A stretch of DNA of 64,000 bases, taken from Oreocharis arfaki (Eukaryota; Chordata; Aves; Passeriformes; Paramythiidae). This document shows positions 13,666-25,124 of the stretch, one piece after another (within the stretch, counting starts at the first letter, position 1; each line of letters starts with the position of its first letter). The stretch spans positions 621,900-685,899 of the forward strand of contig VZRR01012419.1 in the NCBI GenBank assembly GCA_013398015.1, written 5' to 3'. The notes beneath the pieces are model-generated. The model made no database searches. It was given only the letters and a program-made list of their open reading frames with translations, and had not been told where the DNA came from. The translations under genes and the position numbers were made by a program.

Positions 13666-15719
13666 AAAGCTCAGGTGCTGTGAAAGCCCTATTTACCTAC
13701 GGAGGTAACCTAACTTCTGACCTGCTCCAGCATTGTACTATGCTTAAAGTTTGACAGCACCAATTTTACCCTTAAGCAAAAGGAGGAGGACTCAGCCAAA
13801 CCCTTTAAGAAAAATTCTATAACAAACTGTGACAGGAGTTACAATTGAAAGACTTGGACAGTCTTAACCAGGTATTTACTAATACTGCATTACTTAATTT
13901 GTAATGAAAAAGAATTACAGTGGTAGAACGCACCCGTAAGAATAAACACCTGGGGATCAGTCCTCAGAAATGCCAGGCATACTTCATGATTTAGGTTTGC
14001 TCAGCCGTTACTGTCTGCTTCTAAAGGCAAAAAGCAGACAAAGCCCCTTCTCCTCTGCCACAGGTGTTCTTTGATGTGCCCAAGCCAAGGATCCAGCAAC
14101 ACAAATGAACTTCTTGAAAGAGGAAGATTTGACTTCCTCTGATTAAGGGTAGTGAGTTAGCCCCTGGAATTAAGTATTACAGTATGGTAGCTGGAATTGC
14201 ATTATACTTCAAACTTTCAGCAAATGATTCATTCAAGAACAGAGTCAGTCATAATCTTTGAATTTCTTGTCTTTGAAGATGCTGATCAATGGAACTTTTT
14301 TTGCAACAAACACCTTTGAGGGTTTATTAATACAGGTCATTGAAAAGTTTCCTATCCTACTAACTACAAAGAAGGGAAATTCCTCTAGCTGTACATCTGC
14401 AAATATACAACACCCTAAAGGCAGCTCCCAGAAAACCAAGACTCCCTTCAATTTTCAGAGCAAAGTACCTTTTTCTTCCGGTGATCTATGAATCCAAGAA
14501 ATCCTACTTTCTTGTCCTCGAACACTGAATTAATAAGCACAAGTCACGTTTCATGACCACGGCAAAATGCCAGCTAACATTTCAGGGCCCTACAGACTGT
14601 GAAGCAAAAGGCTGCAATTAGAATCTTGGCAGAAAATGCTTTTTCTGCTAATTTTTTAGAAGGACAAGAGCTTCATCCCTGACATTAGTCTAAACCTTCA
14701 AAGAGCTGTGTATATCTCTTAATGCAGCTGCTTTCCTTTATGCATCTCTTATATGTGCCTGGAGTCATGTTGATTAGACACAGGAGCAAGCTGGTGATGG
14801 GCTTCTGCCATTGCTAAGCACAGCTAAGACAATCCTGGAGGAAGGTGCCAATGCTCCAGTTCTTCTGAATGGCACTTATGGGTGAGGGACACAAGGAGAA
14901 GTGCAATATGTAAGTACAGTTCAGCTGAGAAAAACCCACTTGACTGAGTCCAGTGTTTACAGAAACAAGAATACACTGCTTGAAATCAATCAGGCTCTGC
15001 TCTGTTCTATGCAGCATGTGCTATTGACTTTGTTTAACCCTGCAACAACTTCCACTGCTTCTGTTAGAGTTACTGGCTCACAGCTCTGCAAGTGGCTGTG
15101 GCATGAAGACACCTGCAAAGAGACCAAAGCAGCCCTCATCTTCTAACAGGCCAAAATCCTGTAGCAGAATGCAGGAGTTGACTACAGTGCTGGGCAAGTG
15201 GTGTACGTCCGTAGAAGTGATCTGCTCCAGCTGGATGCACTTTCCAGCTAAGGAAGGAGTAGAATTTAAATAAAACTGCAAAGGAGGGTACCATAGGAAG
15301 ACCAACCAAGCAGGACAGGATACTTGCACAGATCAGTGAGCACAGAAATCCCCTAACCTCTCTTCCCCTACTCCTTCACGTGGGAGGTGACAAAGTGATG
15401 TCGCCTGAAATCTGGTCCCTTTCTAAGTGCTGGGGGGGATGGCAGAGGTCCTGGGAAATGGCTGGATTACATTATTACACTACTATGCCTTGAATACTGT
15501 AGCCTGTTGCATGAAAAGTTCCCTTTAATTTGCCTTAGGAATGAGGCTCCAGGGAAGGCATCTGAGGACTTACAAGAGCTGAGGCATAACAGGTCCTTAC
15601 TGCTCGGATACTGCTCAGTTTTGTAGTTTCTGAAAGGGTTAAGGACCTGGGATGCAGGTTATACCATGACTCTTCTTCCTGGGACCATTGTTTCACAAAT
15701 GAAACCCATTCAGCCCATC
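13666..15719. other. unique non-coding sequence
   Basis: Nothing recognised; short overlapping open frames only. Confidence 0.5.
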
Positions 15720-15817
15720 AAAAAAAACAAAACAAAACAAAACAAACAAACAAAAAAACCCAAAAAAACAAAAAACCAAACCAAACAAACAAACAAACAA
15801 AAAAAAACCAACAAAGA
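15720..15817. repeat. A-rich (CAAA)n/(CAAAA)n tract
   Basis: Nearly 100 bases made only of A and C on the plus strand, with CAAAA units giving way to CAAA units. The minus strand reads as a hydrophobic Phe/Cys/Leu/Val open frame only because of this composition; it is not a gene. Confidence 0.9.
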
Positions 15818-16171
15818 GAAAAATAGCTCCACATAACCTATACAGTATAAAATAAAGAACATACAGAAACTCTGACCACTCTGTAAACATTATTTTTCTA
15901 TGGCTCCTTCCAAAAACACACAGCAATCCACGGATTGATCAAAGCTTGTGTACTTTTACCAGGACTTTTCCTTTGGAAAGGAACTGTACAAATAATAATT
16001 TTTGTGCTGAGAAACATATCCTAAGTGTTACTGAAAGTGAGTTAAATCTCCAGGTTGCACAAAAATGTGAGTGCACATCCACAGACACCAAGTAGGACAG
16101 TAAACTGGGAGTTTTCTCTAGGCCACTCAACCAAGACAACAATACCAATGAATTATTCCTTGGAAGGAACT
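15818..16171. other. unique non-coding sequence
   Basis: Nothing recognised between the A-rich tract and the CR1 copy. Confidence 0.5.
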
Positions 16172-17218
16172 AAAGGTTGCCTCTAAATCGATGGCCCTTG
16201 TCCTTATGAGGGATTTCAACTGGCCATATATTAAGTCAGAGCACTACACAGCTGGTGCAAACAGACCCAGAAGATTTCTAAAACTTGGTAACATTTCTAA
16301 AACACGTAACTTCATGGTGCTGGAGCTAAGGGAGACAGCCACGATAGCTGCCCTCCTTGCTTTGCTGCTTGTTAATAGTAAAGCTCTCATGAGTGAAGTG
16401 GTGATTGTTGACTCTCTTGGTCACAGTGAACACAAAAAAGACCAATTTAAAAATCTTTGGTGACAAGAGTGAAATGGCCAGAAAAGCTTCAGCATAAGGA
16501 GAGCAGTCTTACTTCAGTAGCTGGTAGAATTATGGAGCAGATAATTCTGGTCTTGCTTGACAGTTCAATTTGCTTTTATGACAAGGTGACTGACCCAGCT
16601 GACCACGGGAAGCCAGTTGATGTAATCCTTTTGGATTTCTGTAAAGCTTTTGACACTGTCTCACAGTATCCTTCTGGACAAAATGTCCAGCACTCAGTTG
16701 TACAAACACATCATGTGATGGGTGAGCAGCTGGCTCAGGGGTCAGGCACAAAGGGTTACAGCGAATGGGGTGACATCAGACTGGGGACCTGTCACTGGTG
16801 GGGTTCCACAGGGCTCCATCCTTGGCCCTGTGCTCCTCAACATCTTCATAAATGATTTGGACATAGCACTCAAAGGTACAATAAGTTTTACAATGATACT
16901 TAAAGACAGAGAGGCCCTGCAGAGAGACCTGAGCTAATCAGAGGGCTGGGCAATCACCAACTGTGTGAAGTTTAACAAAAACAAGTCCTGGATTCTGCAC
17001 CTGGGATGAGGCAACCCTGGAGGTACGGACACATTGGGGAATGAGAGGCTGGAGACCATGGAGTGGGAAAGGACCTGGGGGTCCTGGTCAGTGGCAAGTT
17101 AGACATGAGTCAGCAGTGCCCGGGCAGCCAGGAGGGCCAACCCTGTCCTGGGGGACATCAGGCACGGCATTGCCGGCTGGGCAAGGGAGGGGATTGTCCC
17201 GCTCTGCTTCTGCTTGCT
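16172..17218 (+). mobile_element. CR1 LINE, ORF2 pieces, truncated at both ends
   Basis: The first part (16191-16463) encodes a decayed stretch of the CR1 apurinic endonuclease: residues DFNWP match the DFNHP catalytic-region motif, and SLGHSEHK matches the SDH-type motif near the domain end. From about 16495 it jumps to reverse transcriptase: LTSVAGRIMEQI, then VDVILLDFCKAFDTVS, then GVPQGSILGPVLLNIFINDLD. The linker between endonuclease and RT is missing, so there is an internal deletion. The FADD catalytic motif expected about 16880-16895 is also lost in a small deletion, and the frame stops at 16934. Homology ends near 17218, before the 3' UTR. This is unusual because CR1 copies normally keep the 3' end, so the tail was lost after insertion. 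Confidence 0.9.
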
Positions 17219-17257
17219 TTTGATGTTCTTTATTTCTCACACAAATCTCTTCTTAGT

Positions 17258-17287
17258 TTTTCTTGTAACTTTTTAGTTACAAGAAAA
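17258..17287. repeat. perfect 13-bp hairpin with 4-nt loop
   Basis: Arms 17258-17270 (TTTTCTTGTAACT) and 17275-17287 (AGTTACAAGAAAA) are exact reverse complements with TTTT between them. It lies about 40 bases after the point where the CR1 homology stops. Confidence 0.9.
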
Positions 17288-20200
17288 CAAGTTAAAAAAT
17301 ATCCCAGAGTCTTTTTTATCTTAAAACAGAAAAAGAAGACCAAAAGCAGACCACTGTCTTTTCTAAACAACCTGCAAGCTCATGAAAAATCTTCATACTT
17401 AAAAGAAAAACTTGCAGAGGTGTTTAAACAAAACAGGCTGAGTATCTATTGAAAAACCACAAGAAAAATTCCCCTCTTATGTGGGAAGATTATTCAGAAG
17501 GGCTAAATATTAGTGAGGTTTTGTGGGTTTTATTACAAATATCAAAGAGGAACTTGTTACATTTAAAAAAAAAAAGTGAGTCAGTGAGAAGCAAAAGTTT
17601 TCAGGATGTTATTCATTTGTGAAGCTTGATCACATCTTGATTTTGTAAGTAGTATTTTACTAGTATCCCACATACTTTATTCAAAACCTTAAATTGTGGT
17701 GAATAAATACCAGTCACAAATGTATCTGGGAATGATTTGCTCCATTGAAGATATTTTTGCTTGACCCAATTGGAAAGGCTGCATTTTAAAACCAAAGCAG
17801 TATTCCCAGAAACATGCAACTGACCCTGGCGGTCAAAACTGATATGTGTTTTCTCAGATCCTGGGTAAGTACAGCAGAATCAAAGTGCAGCCAGCTTGCT
17901 AAGCGCTGTTTTACCTGTTCAGGCATGTAACAGAACCAATAGATAGAGAGAGGAGAATGCAGAGGTTTGTTTTTGTTTCATCCACAATTACTGTTTAACA
18001 ACAGCACATCTGAGACAAAGGTTACCCTGTACAGAGGGCACGATAGCCACCTTTCTCTCAGATGCTTGGATAACCTGTGAGGACACTGCTAAGCTTTCAC
18101 ACTGTTGGTTGCACCCCACTCCCCTAAAAATAATAGCATTTTCTCCAGATTCAAAGCCCAGCCTTCCATAGGGTCTGATTCAATCCTGACAAAAGAAATC
18201 AGCTACGTATTTCTCACTAGTGCTAACACTGATGCAACTCTCTGACATCGACCAAGGCACAAGCCATTGTTCATGCAGGCATTTGGCTTTCTGCGATGCC
18301 ACATCAATTAGATCTGCCACTTGCACCCTCCAAGCTCCAGCTTCCCAGCTGGTTCTCTTTTGTCTCACATAAGCAGCAAGCTCCTTCTGGGATATTTGCA
18401 GTAACTGCCTCCTTCTGATCTTGGTAGGGAAAAAGATATGTTGTGGTGGTTTTCCCACATACTTTGCCCAATACATTTTCTTTGAACAACAGCAGTCCTG
18501 AAACTAACACTTGTAAAAACTGACATGCAAGGAGGCAACCTTGGAAAATACCTAGCTTTTTTCATATGGTTTCTGGATATTTTGTTTCAATCTTTGTCCA
18601 TTTCTTGACAGCTCAGAAGAAATCTTTTACTTATTTGTGTTTTAAAACTATTATTTAAGAAGGTAATCAGACCAAATATTATAATAAAGAAGGGGAAACA
18701 GAAAATTACACAGAGGAAAAGAGAAAAATTTGTAAGAAAGTAAAATAAGTAGAAACAACAAGGCAGGGTTTATATTGTTTTTCCTTAAAAGATGGTCTAA
18801 GGTGTGAAGTTCCCACACACTTCTGGGGACAAATACGTCATCTAATTTTTTTGCCTTTCAGACAATTCGTCTGGTTGCATTACTAAGCATTTGTGCAACT
18901 CCCTTAAAAAGTTGGCTGCAGTAGTTCAGTTCTCAGCAGTGCAAAGACGGGAAGACTCTTAGGTAATTCAGCTGCAAAATAACACCACTTGCTGAAGATC
19001 CATTTAAGGTGAAAAAATGGCACTGGCTTCTTCTACTGATAAGAGCAATCACTAGTTTCAATCCAAAGAAGCAGAGTCCTGTCCTTGTGAGATTTTTTTG
19101 TGTAAGATTTACAGCTGCTGTCTCTCTCTCATATCTGGGGTAAAACCTCTGACAGGCCCAAAAATACAAACCCCAGCACTAGCAGTGCTTCTCCCAGAGA
19201 GGATGCTAAGCTTCCAGGGTAAGCAGAGGCTGCCCAGAGGATGCTGCTGCCAGCAGACCCTCCCTTCCTAGGAGCAGACCCTCATCTTCAAAGTGTTTGC
19301 CATCACTCACAACACCTGCAGCCATGGTCTAGTCCTTTCCAACACCAGATGCTTCTAAGGAAGCAGAGAGGATGTTGAGGCATATTGCTTATAACAATTT
19401 TTGGCAATTAGAAAGCTTTTCATAAGCCCTCACTGTACCTGTCAAGGCCAGCACACAACTCAGCTCTAGGGACAGTTTTTCTTCATCTTATCCCCAAAAC
19501 CACTTGTGTGGGTGGAAAGGGAGGGCAATGTTCACTGTCCTGACTGCTTGCATGCATCAGGTCTGTCCTCGGTCTGCCAAATTTAAGACATAACTGGACT
19601 AGAAGGTGGTACACTGACCCCAGCCTAACAGCTGAACAAACTTTGCAGCCGTAAATTTTGAAAACACACAAAGAGAAAGGTCAGGAGGAAGTGTTTCGTC
19701 ATCACGGCCAAGTGACAGGTTCTCACTCTCCGTGTGAGCGCTGCCCATATGAGCTGCACTGGCTGGGCAGTAAAAGAAAAGCAGCTGGGGAGAGAGATAG
19801 GATGTGGTTACTGCTTAAGGGACTTAGAAATCAAACATGGTCTTTTTTCTTTCTTTTTCATTCCCCCTTTTTTTTTCAGTGTTTCCTTCAAAGCTTTTTC
19901 TAGTCCATAAAACCTGCTATCTCTGTGGGTCTTGTGTGCTGCTATCTCTTCTGGCAGGAACTGTTGCCTCTGAAACTTACCTTTTTGTCTCCAGTTTGTG
20001 GTTTATTGGTTTGAAGGGGTTTTTTCCCTGTATTTGCCACATATCCTGTTTGGGGTTTTACTATCACAGCACCTGGAGCAGGGTTTTTTTAGGGTCTTAC
20101 CATGTCCTCTTGCTTATCCACTGCTGAAGTAGTTATACATGGCTCAAAATCTGCACTCTGAGATAAAATGCTCTCTTTCACCATCTTTCCTCTTCCTCTG

Positions 20201-20744
20201 CTCATGGGTGAGTGCACTGGTCCTTAGAGCACTACTCTCTGCTCCCCTGTTTAGACTGGAAATTAGTAAGACAAAAACTCAGCTTCCCAGTTCCCCTTCC
20301 ATCTGTGTGGAGCACCCCAAACTGGGGCACCAGTCCGTGTATTGTGATGCTTGAGACACAGCGAGAGGGACTGTGCCTTTGAGTGGCCACCTCTAGGAGA
20401 GCTTCTCCACAGACTATTTGTGAGATGGTCTCTCAAAGACAGTAAAGGCATAGTGTCAAGGGGTGCTCTTGAATAAACTGATGCACTGTGGAGAGGAAAA
20501 AAAAGAGAGGGAAAAATATTACCAAGAAAAATGTCACAGGAGAATTCTGAAAAGTCATTAGTAGCTTGGTACAGTTTCTCCCTAAAAGCTTTTATCAATT
20601 TATTAATAAATACCCTCTTGAAGAGCAGTCTAATATATTTACCTTATTTTTCAAAAGCCTTCAGTTCTACTTAGGATGTACCAGTCAACAAACAAATAAA
20701 AGCATGTTTATTTTAAGAAAAAATGAAACAAAACAAAAGCATCC
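17288..20744. other. unique non-coding sequence with a possible old repeat
   Basis: No coding exon is recognised. A short stretch at about 19318-19372 may be a remnant of an old amniote interspersed repeat (listed separately). Several purine-rich or T-rich patches occur but are not organised repeats. Confidence 0.5.
19318..19372 (+). mobile_element. possible remnant of an old archosaur/turtle interspersed repeat
   Basis: The phrase GTCTAGTCC followed about 12 bases later by ACCAGATGCTTCTAAGGAAG resembles a repeat common in turtles and crocodilians (a 'ctagtcc ... ccagatgcttcagaggaag' pattern). I know this pattern only from memory and cannot name the family. The fragment is short, so chance is a real alternative. 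Confidence 0.25.
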
Positions 20745-20769
20745 TTTTTTTTTTTTTTTTTTTTTTTTT
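20745..20769. repeat. poly-T tract (25 T)
   Basis: Uninterrupted run of 25 T on the plus strand. No retroposed body is recognised next to it on the minus strand, so I list it as a homopolymer and not as a poly-A tail. Confidence 0.95.
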
Positions 20770-21097
20770 GTAACAGAGCACCATCAGTGAGCTTTCTGCT
20801 TGCCCCTATCCTTGACTGCAGTATTTTGATGGCCAGTGAAGGCATACAGTGCTGTATCTGGATTCCCAAAAGGGACAGACAGGTTAACTCTCTAGCTGCA
20901 CTAGATCACCTCAAAAGCTCAATACTCTCAGTGTTACAAAGACTAAACAGTAAGTGGGTACACCCTGAGTCAGTGTTTGGGTGACTTTTTTGTCAGCGTT
21001 TCTGCAGCACATACACTATCAATGAAGTGCTGCCCACATTAGGAAGGCCGCTGCTTGATGCTGGGAACTCCGGACAATGCAAATGAAGCAAGGGGGG
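20770..21097. other. unique non-coding sequence
   Basis: Nothing recognised. Confidence 0.5.
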
Positions 21098-21159
21098 AAA
21101 AAACCCAAACAAAACAAACAAAATAAAACAAAGCAACAAAACAATCAAACCACCAAAAA
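21098..21159. repeat. A-rich (CAAA)n/(CAAAA)n tract
   Basis: A- and C-dominated stretch with CAAAA and CAAA units, similar in type to those at 15720 and 34961. Confidence 0.8.
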
Positions 21160-21973
21160 TATTGCCTTCTGTAGTCACTGTACCAGTCGTATCTGCAAGA
21201 CAACCATTGAAGACTAGAGTTCAATGTTGGAGCTGGCAAAAACACACATGAAACAAAAAGTTGTGTCATTCAATATTGCCTGAAGAACGAAAAAGAGAAA
21301 AGAGGGGAAAAAAAAGAAGAGAAAAAATAGGTTACATCCAAGAAATTATTTTATTAGAAGTCAGACTATAGTAAAGCAGTGAGTTGGAACATAGCCTCTT
21401 TCAGCCCAAACAGGAGAAGATCCACATTCCTGTCCTTCCCATGACAGAATCTGCTCACAGGCTATTTTTTCTAGCATTATTTTTATCATGTTCTCTAACT
21501 TGCAGGAGATTGAGTATTTCTATAACTAGAAAAATTCAGGTAACTGTGACAGAACAGAAAAAAAAAATCATCCACTAGGGAAAGCCTATTAACATTTTAA
21601 GTCGAAAGTTTTAACAGATAAGATTAACTTTTTTAATCAAGTTCTCTCAAAACCTATTGGTGATTTACCCCATTTCAAAGCACTATGAAATTCTATCCCA
21701 ACAGTAAGTAACCAATTAATTATGATGAAGGTGTTGAAAGAACAATATGTTCCAGGAACAAAATATTACAGAAAACCAAGATTTTACAGGTATATTGAAG
21801 TGTACATGGGATAAAAATTCATGTGTTAAATATACACTGCTAATTATAATAAGACTTATGGAGTGGGGAACAAACAGCTGACAACATCAAGAGCTTTGGA
21901 ACTCAAACCATTAGTCGTATTTATAAACTTTATAAAAGCAAAATTAACTCAGGGTGGGGTTTTTTCTCTCATT
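21160..21973. other. unique AT-rich non-coding sequence
   Basis: Nothing recognised apart from a purine-rich patch at about 21288-21330. Confidence 0.5.
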
Positions 21974-22011
21974 TTTTGGCAGTGTCACACATAGCTATGA
22001 CACTGCCAAAA
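21974..22011. repeat. perfect 14-bp hairpin containing GGCAGTGTCA
   Basis: Arms 21974-21987 (TTTTGGCAGTGTCA) and 21998-22011 (its exact reverse complement) flank a 10-nt loop. Each strand reads TGGCAGTGTCA, which contains the GGCAGTG seed shared by the miR-34/449 family. The stem is only 14 bp (about 16 with a wobble pair), far shorter than a normal microRNA precursor, and a 22-nt product would run into the loop. I therefore call it an inverted repeat, not a microRNA gene. Confidence 0.9.
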
Positions 22012-22308
22012 GAAATTTCATTTAAATAGCTCAGCTTCCAAAAAGTTAGGCTGGTTTTCTGTGGCATCTCATACCAAACTCCTTTGTATTTTTGTTTGTT
22101 TGTTTTGGGTAGGAAGTGAGAAGCCTGCTTACTTTCTAAGTGGTACTGGAATACCCAAAGCAGCCTTCTCTTTCTTTTTTGCATGCCTCTCAAACAAAAT
22201 ACAAACACTGTAAATTGAAATCTAACCACAAGGCATACTGCCACATTACTCTTGATGTTGCTCCTTTCATTATTACACCAGGACTACTCTCCATCATGGA
22301 CAAGACAC

Positions 22309-22358
22309 AAATAAAGCCCATCCAAACCAAAGACCATTTGTTTGGATGGGCTTTATTT
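22309..22358. repeat. perfect 19-bp hairpin with 12-nt loop
   Basis: Arms 22309-22327 (AAATAAAGCCCATCCAAAC) and 22340-22358 are exact reverse complements; the loop is CAAAGACCATTT. Pairing stops sharply outside the arms. A perfect short inverted duplication of this kind is what replication template switching produces. Confidence 0.95.
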
Positions 22359-25124
22359 ATTTGGGCTGTGCCATTTAGTTCTTCAGCACTTTTTTGTATT
22401 TATCCTGTACTTATACCTGTACAATGAACTTCTACAAGGCAAAGGGTTTTCACCAGTGCTCATATTTCATGTGGAACTGAAGAAAATTCTGATGCATGCA
22501 TAGATCTCCCCTCCCCTGAGGGACGAGCAAGAAAAGACCCAAGAGAAAGCCATTTCACCATGGGAAACAGGTTGATAAAAATGTTCAGAAGAGGACACAG
22601 GAAGATGGTCCTCAGCAACATTCATTAAAGCAGATGGACTGACTATGACCTCCCTGTGTAACACGCTCATGGGAGATCACCGTCCACAAAACAGCACTGG
22701 AAAAGAGGATGGAAGAGTTGGTCCGCCCAGATGCAGGGAGTCAGGTAGCACACTCACAGGCAATGCTGCTGATGGCAGTGATGTCATTAAAGCTCCCTGA
22801 CATTCCTGTTCCCCTGCTGGATGTCCGGCACAGACAAAGACCGCTCCAACTGATCCTGCCTATCTTACCCCTGTGCCTGTGCACTGCCTGTGCTCTGACG
22901 GGCTGGCACAGCCTGGTCTCACCCCACCGCTGCCCTGCCCAGAAGGCCCACGGAGCTGACCCTCTGCAGGGCCCTTCCCTGTGTCTGCCTGGGGTCAGCT
23001 GTGTCTCACCAGGCCCTGTGGCAATGGCTGTTGTGTCTAAAAAGGCTATCCCTGCCTGAGTTTTATTTTGGATTTCATGAGGAAGTCAAACTGCTTTTCC
23101 TTAATCTCACTGACTAATTAGAGAGCTGTGGTGCATGCACTTCTGCCAAGGAACATGCAATGGAAGGAGGTCTCAGATCTCCTGACACTTTGCCACCAGT
23201 ATCTGGTGTGCCTGTTCATCAGCAAAGAGCAAAAGACAGTAGCTGCAGCTACTTGAGTAAATCAAAGATGTGAATGGCCACTCTTTGGCACGGAGTGACC
23301 TGGGTCCATACTATAAAACCTCCCTTCTTTCCAGGAGAGGGTGGCTGGATGTAAACTGCCTGCTGGATGTGGGCCATGGCCCACACTAAATTTCAAGTAA
23401 GTGCCTGGCAATTTTCTAGGAGTTCTGTGTGGCAGGGGTTGAAACGCCAAGTGTTTCAGCAATTTAAAAGTATAGATTGCCAGGTTCTGGCACCTGGGAG
23501 CATTACTTGCGTTGTATAGCTTACAAATATAGACACAGCCATCATGCATAGCTATGCACTGCCCTCACCCCCCAAGAGCACAGCTTGGCAGCCACAGAAA
23601 GGAATAGCTGGAGCATTGGGCTGCGCTCTGCAAGGCACAGGGCATCATAGCTGAATCACAGCCTTCAAGGCTGACTCATTGCTGACCTTAATTATACACA
23701 TCTTATTTTAAACTGCCTGCCCCAAAAGCTAATAACTATATTTTTTCCCTAATACAGAACTGGAGAGCAGCATGACCATAGGTCACCTGCTGTTCTGCTC
23801 AAGTGGGAAGTAGAAACAAATTAGTTTTTGCTTCAGTACCATCAGGACATAATCTAGACTATGTATTGAAGAGTATGCAGGTGTTTCTGGAAGAGACTCG
23901 AAACAGAACATACAAGAAGTACAGGTATCTTGACGAATCAGTGTAAAAAGAAGAGAATAAAGACTGAAAATGTGATCATGATAAATGGTAAATTGCACAC
24001 CATAAAGAGCACTAGAAACCATACAGTGGCATGTACAGAAAGCCATAAGTACAAAGGGCCACAAGCATCCAAACGACAGTTTTTTCCTGAAAAAGCAGGA
24101 AACAAACAACTTCCATGAGATTTTTTTGTTATATTAAAAGAGAAAAATTAGAAGGCTTGGGAAAATTTTTATTATTGTTGTTGTTGTTATTGTTGTTGTG
24201 GTGGTGTTATTATTTCTGAGGCTTCCCTTCTCCTCCTCTCTTATCAAGATCTCTCAGCAACAAAACAATACTAGGAAAATAAGAGCCCCTTACCTTCAGC
24301 AGACAGCTGCATACAAAGGAGAGAGGAATCATTTCCTGCACAGTTTGAGATGCTCCAGCTCCTCCAATGAAAGGACCACAGTCTCTCTTCACTCCTTCTT
24401 CAGGGAAGGGTGGAGAAGGTCCCCCAGAGTCCAAAACAGCTTGCAGCTACCCTCCTCCAAAGCGGCATAGCTGCCGGGAATGAAAGCTATCAAATACTGA
24501 CGGGTCAAGACAGAAATCGTCCATGGGAAAAGATCCTATTTCTCTTTGTTCCTGTAGAGAGCGAGACTTTTAATCAACCTCTTATTAGACAATATATCTT
24601 ACAGTGAACTCCGTGGCAGGGTTCAGAAAACAAAGGAGGCAGCACGAAATGGTCTGGTACCAAGACACTCATTTCCTACATCAAGGTTCCTCTACCCAGT
24701 GAGCAGCAGGATTCAGCTGATGGCTACAAGCAAATGGGTTACATTTCAGGGGTTAGAAAAACTTTTACACTCTAACGTTGCCAAGAGCAAATTGTCATTT
24801 TAAAATAAAGCAGGTGTGAACAGTTACCTTCAAAGCAGAAGCAGACAGGAAATCTCAAATGCAATGTCATCTCCAAGGGGAAGATTTTAATCAATCTGCA
24901 AGTGTTCAGCTAGATGCAATACATAACAGAAAACCTCTCTCCATCATTTTTTGACTTTCAGGAATGCCTGTAAAATGTGCATGAATTGTCTTAGGTTTGC
25001 TGTCTCTGATAGTGCAGTGGGCTTGGAAATCCAGTCCTCCCAGATATTTTCTGAAAATATTGAACTTTTCATAGTCAAGGCAGGTTTCAGGCATAGCGTT
25101 CAGTGTTTATATTAAAAAATAACA
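22359..25124. other. unique non-coding sequence
   Basis: No coding exon or transposon is recognised. It contains a TTG-type microsatellite (24171-24214) and a 14-bp palindrome, TGCATAGCTATGCA, at 23545-23558. A GC-richer part (about 22710-23060) has a 116-codon open frame with no family resemblance. Confidence 0.5.
24171..24214. repeat. (TTG)n / (TTA)n microsatellite
   Basis: Trinucleotide repeat of TTG with interspersed TTA and GTG units, about 14 units. Confidence 0.85.

Noticed and set aside
13074..13708. Set of overlapping plus-strand open frames that look like a small membrane protein
   Set aside because: They are the antisense of the old CR1 ORF2 fragment at 12690-13665.
15693..15926. 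Hydrophobic open frame that looks like membrane segments
   Set aside because: It is the translation of the A/C-rich simple repeat on its reverse strand.
21974..22011. A miR-34 family gene
   Set aside because: The stem is too short for a microRNA precursor and a mature-length product would cross the loop. Only the seed-like text is shared. Kept as a finding, not a gene call.
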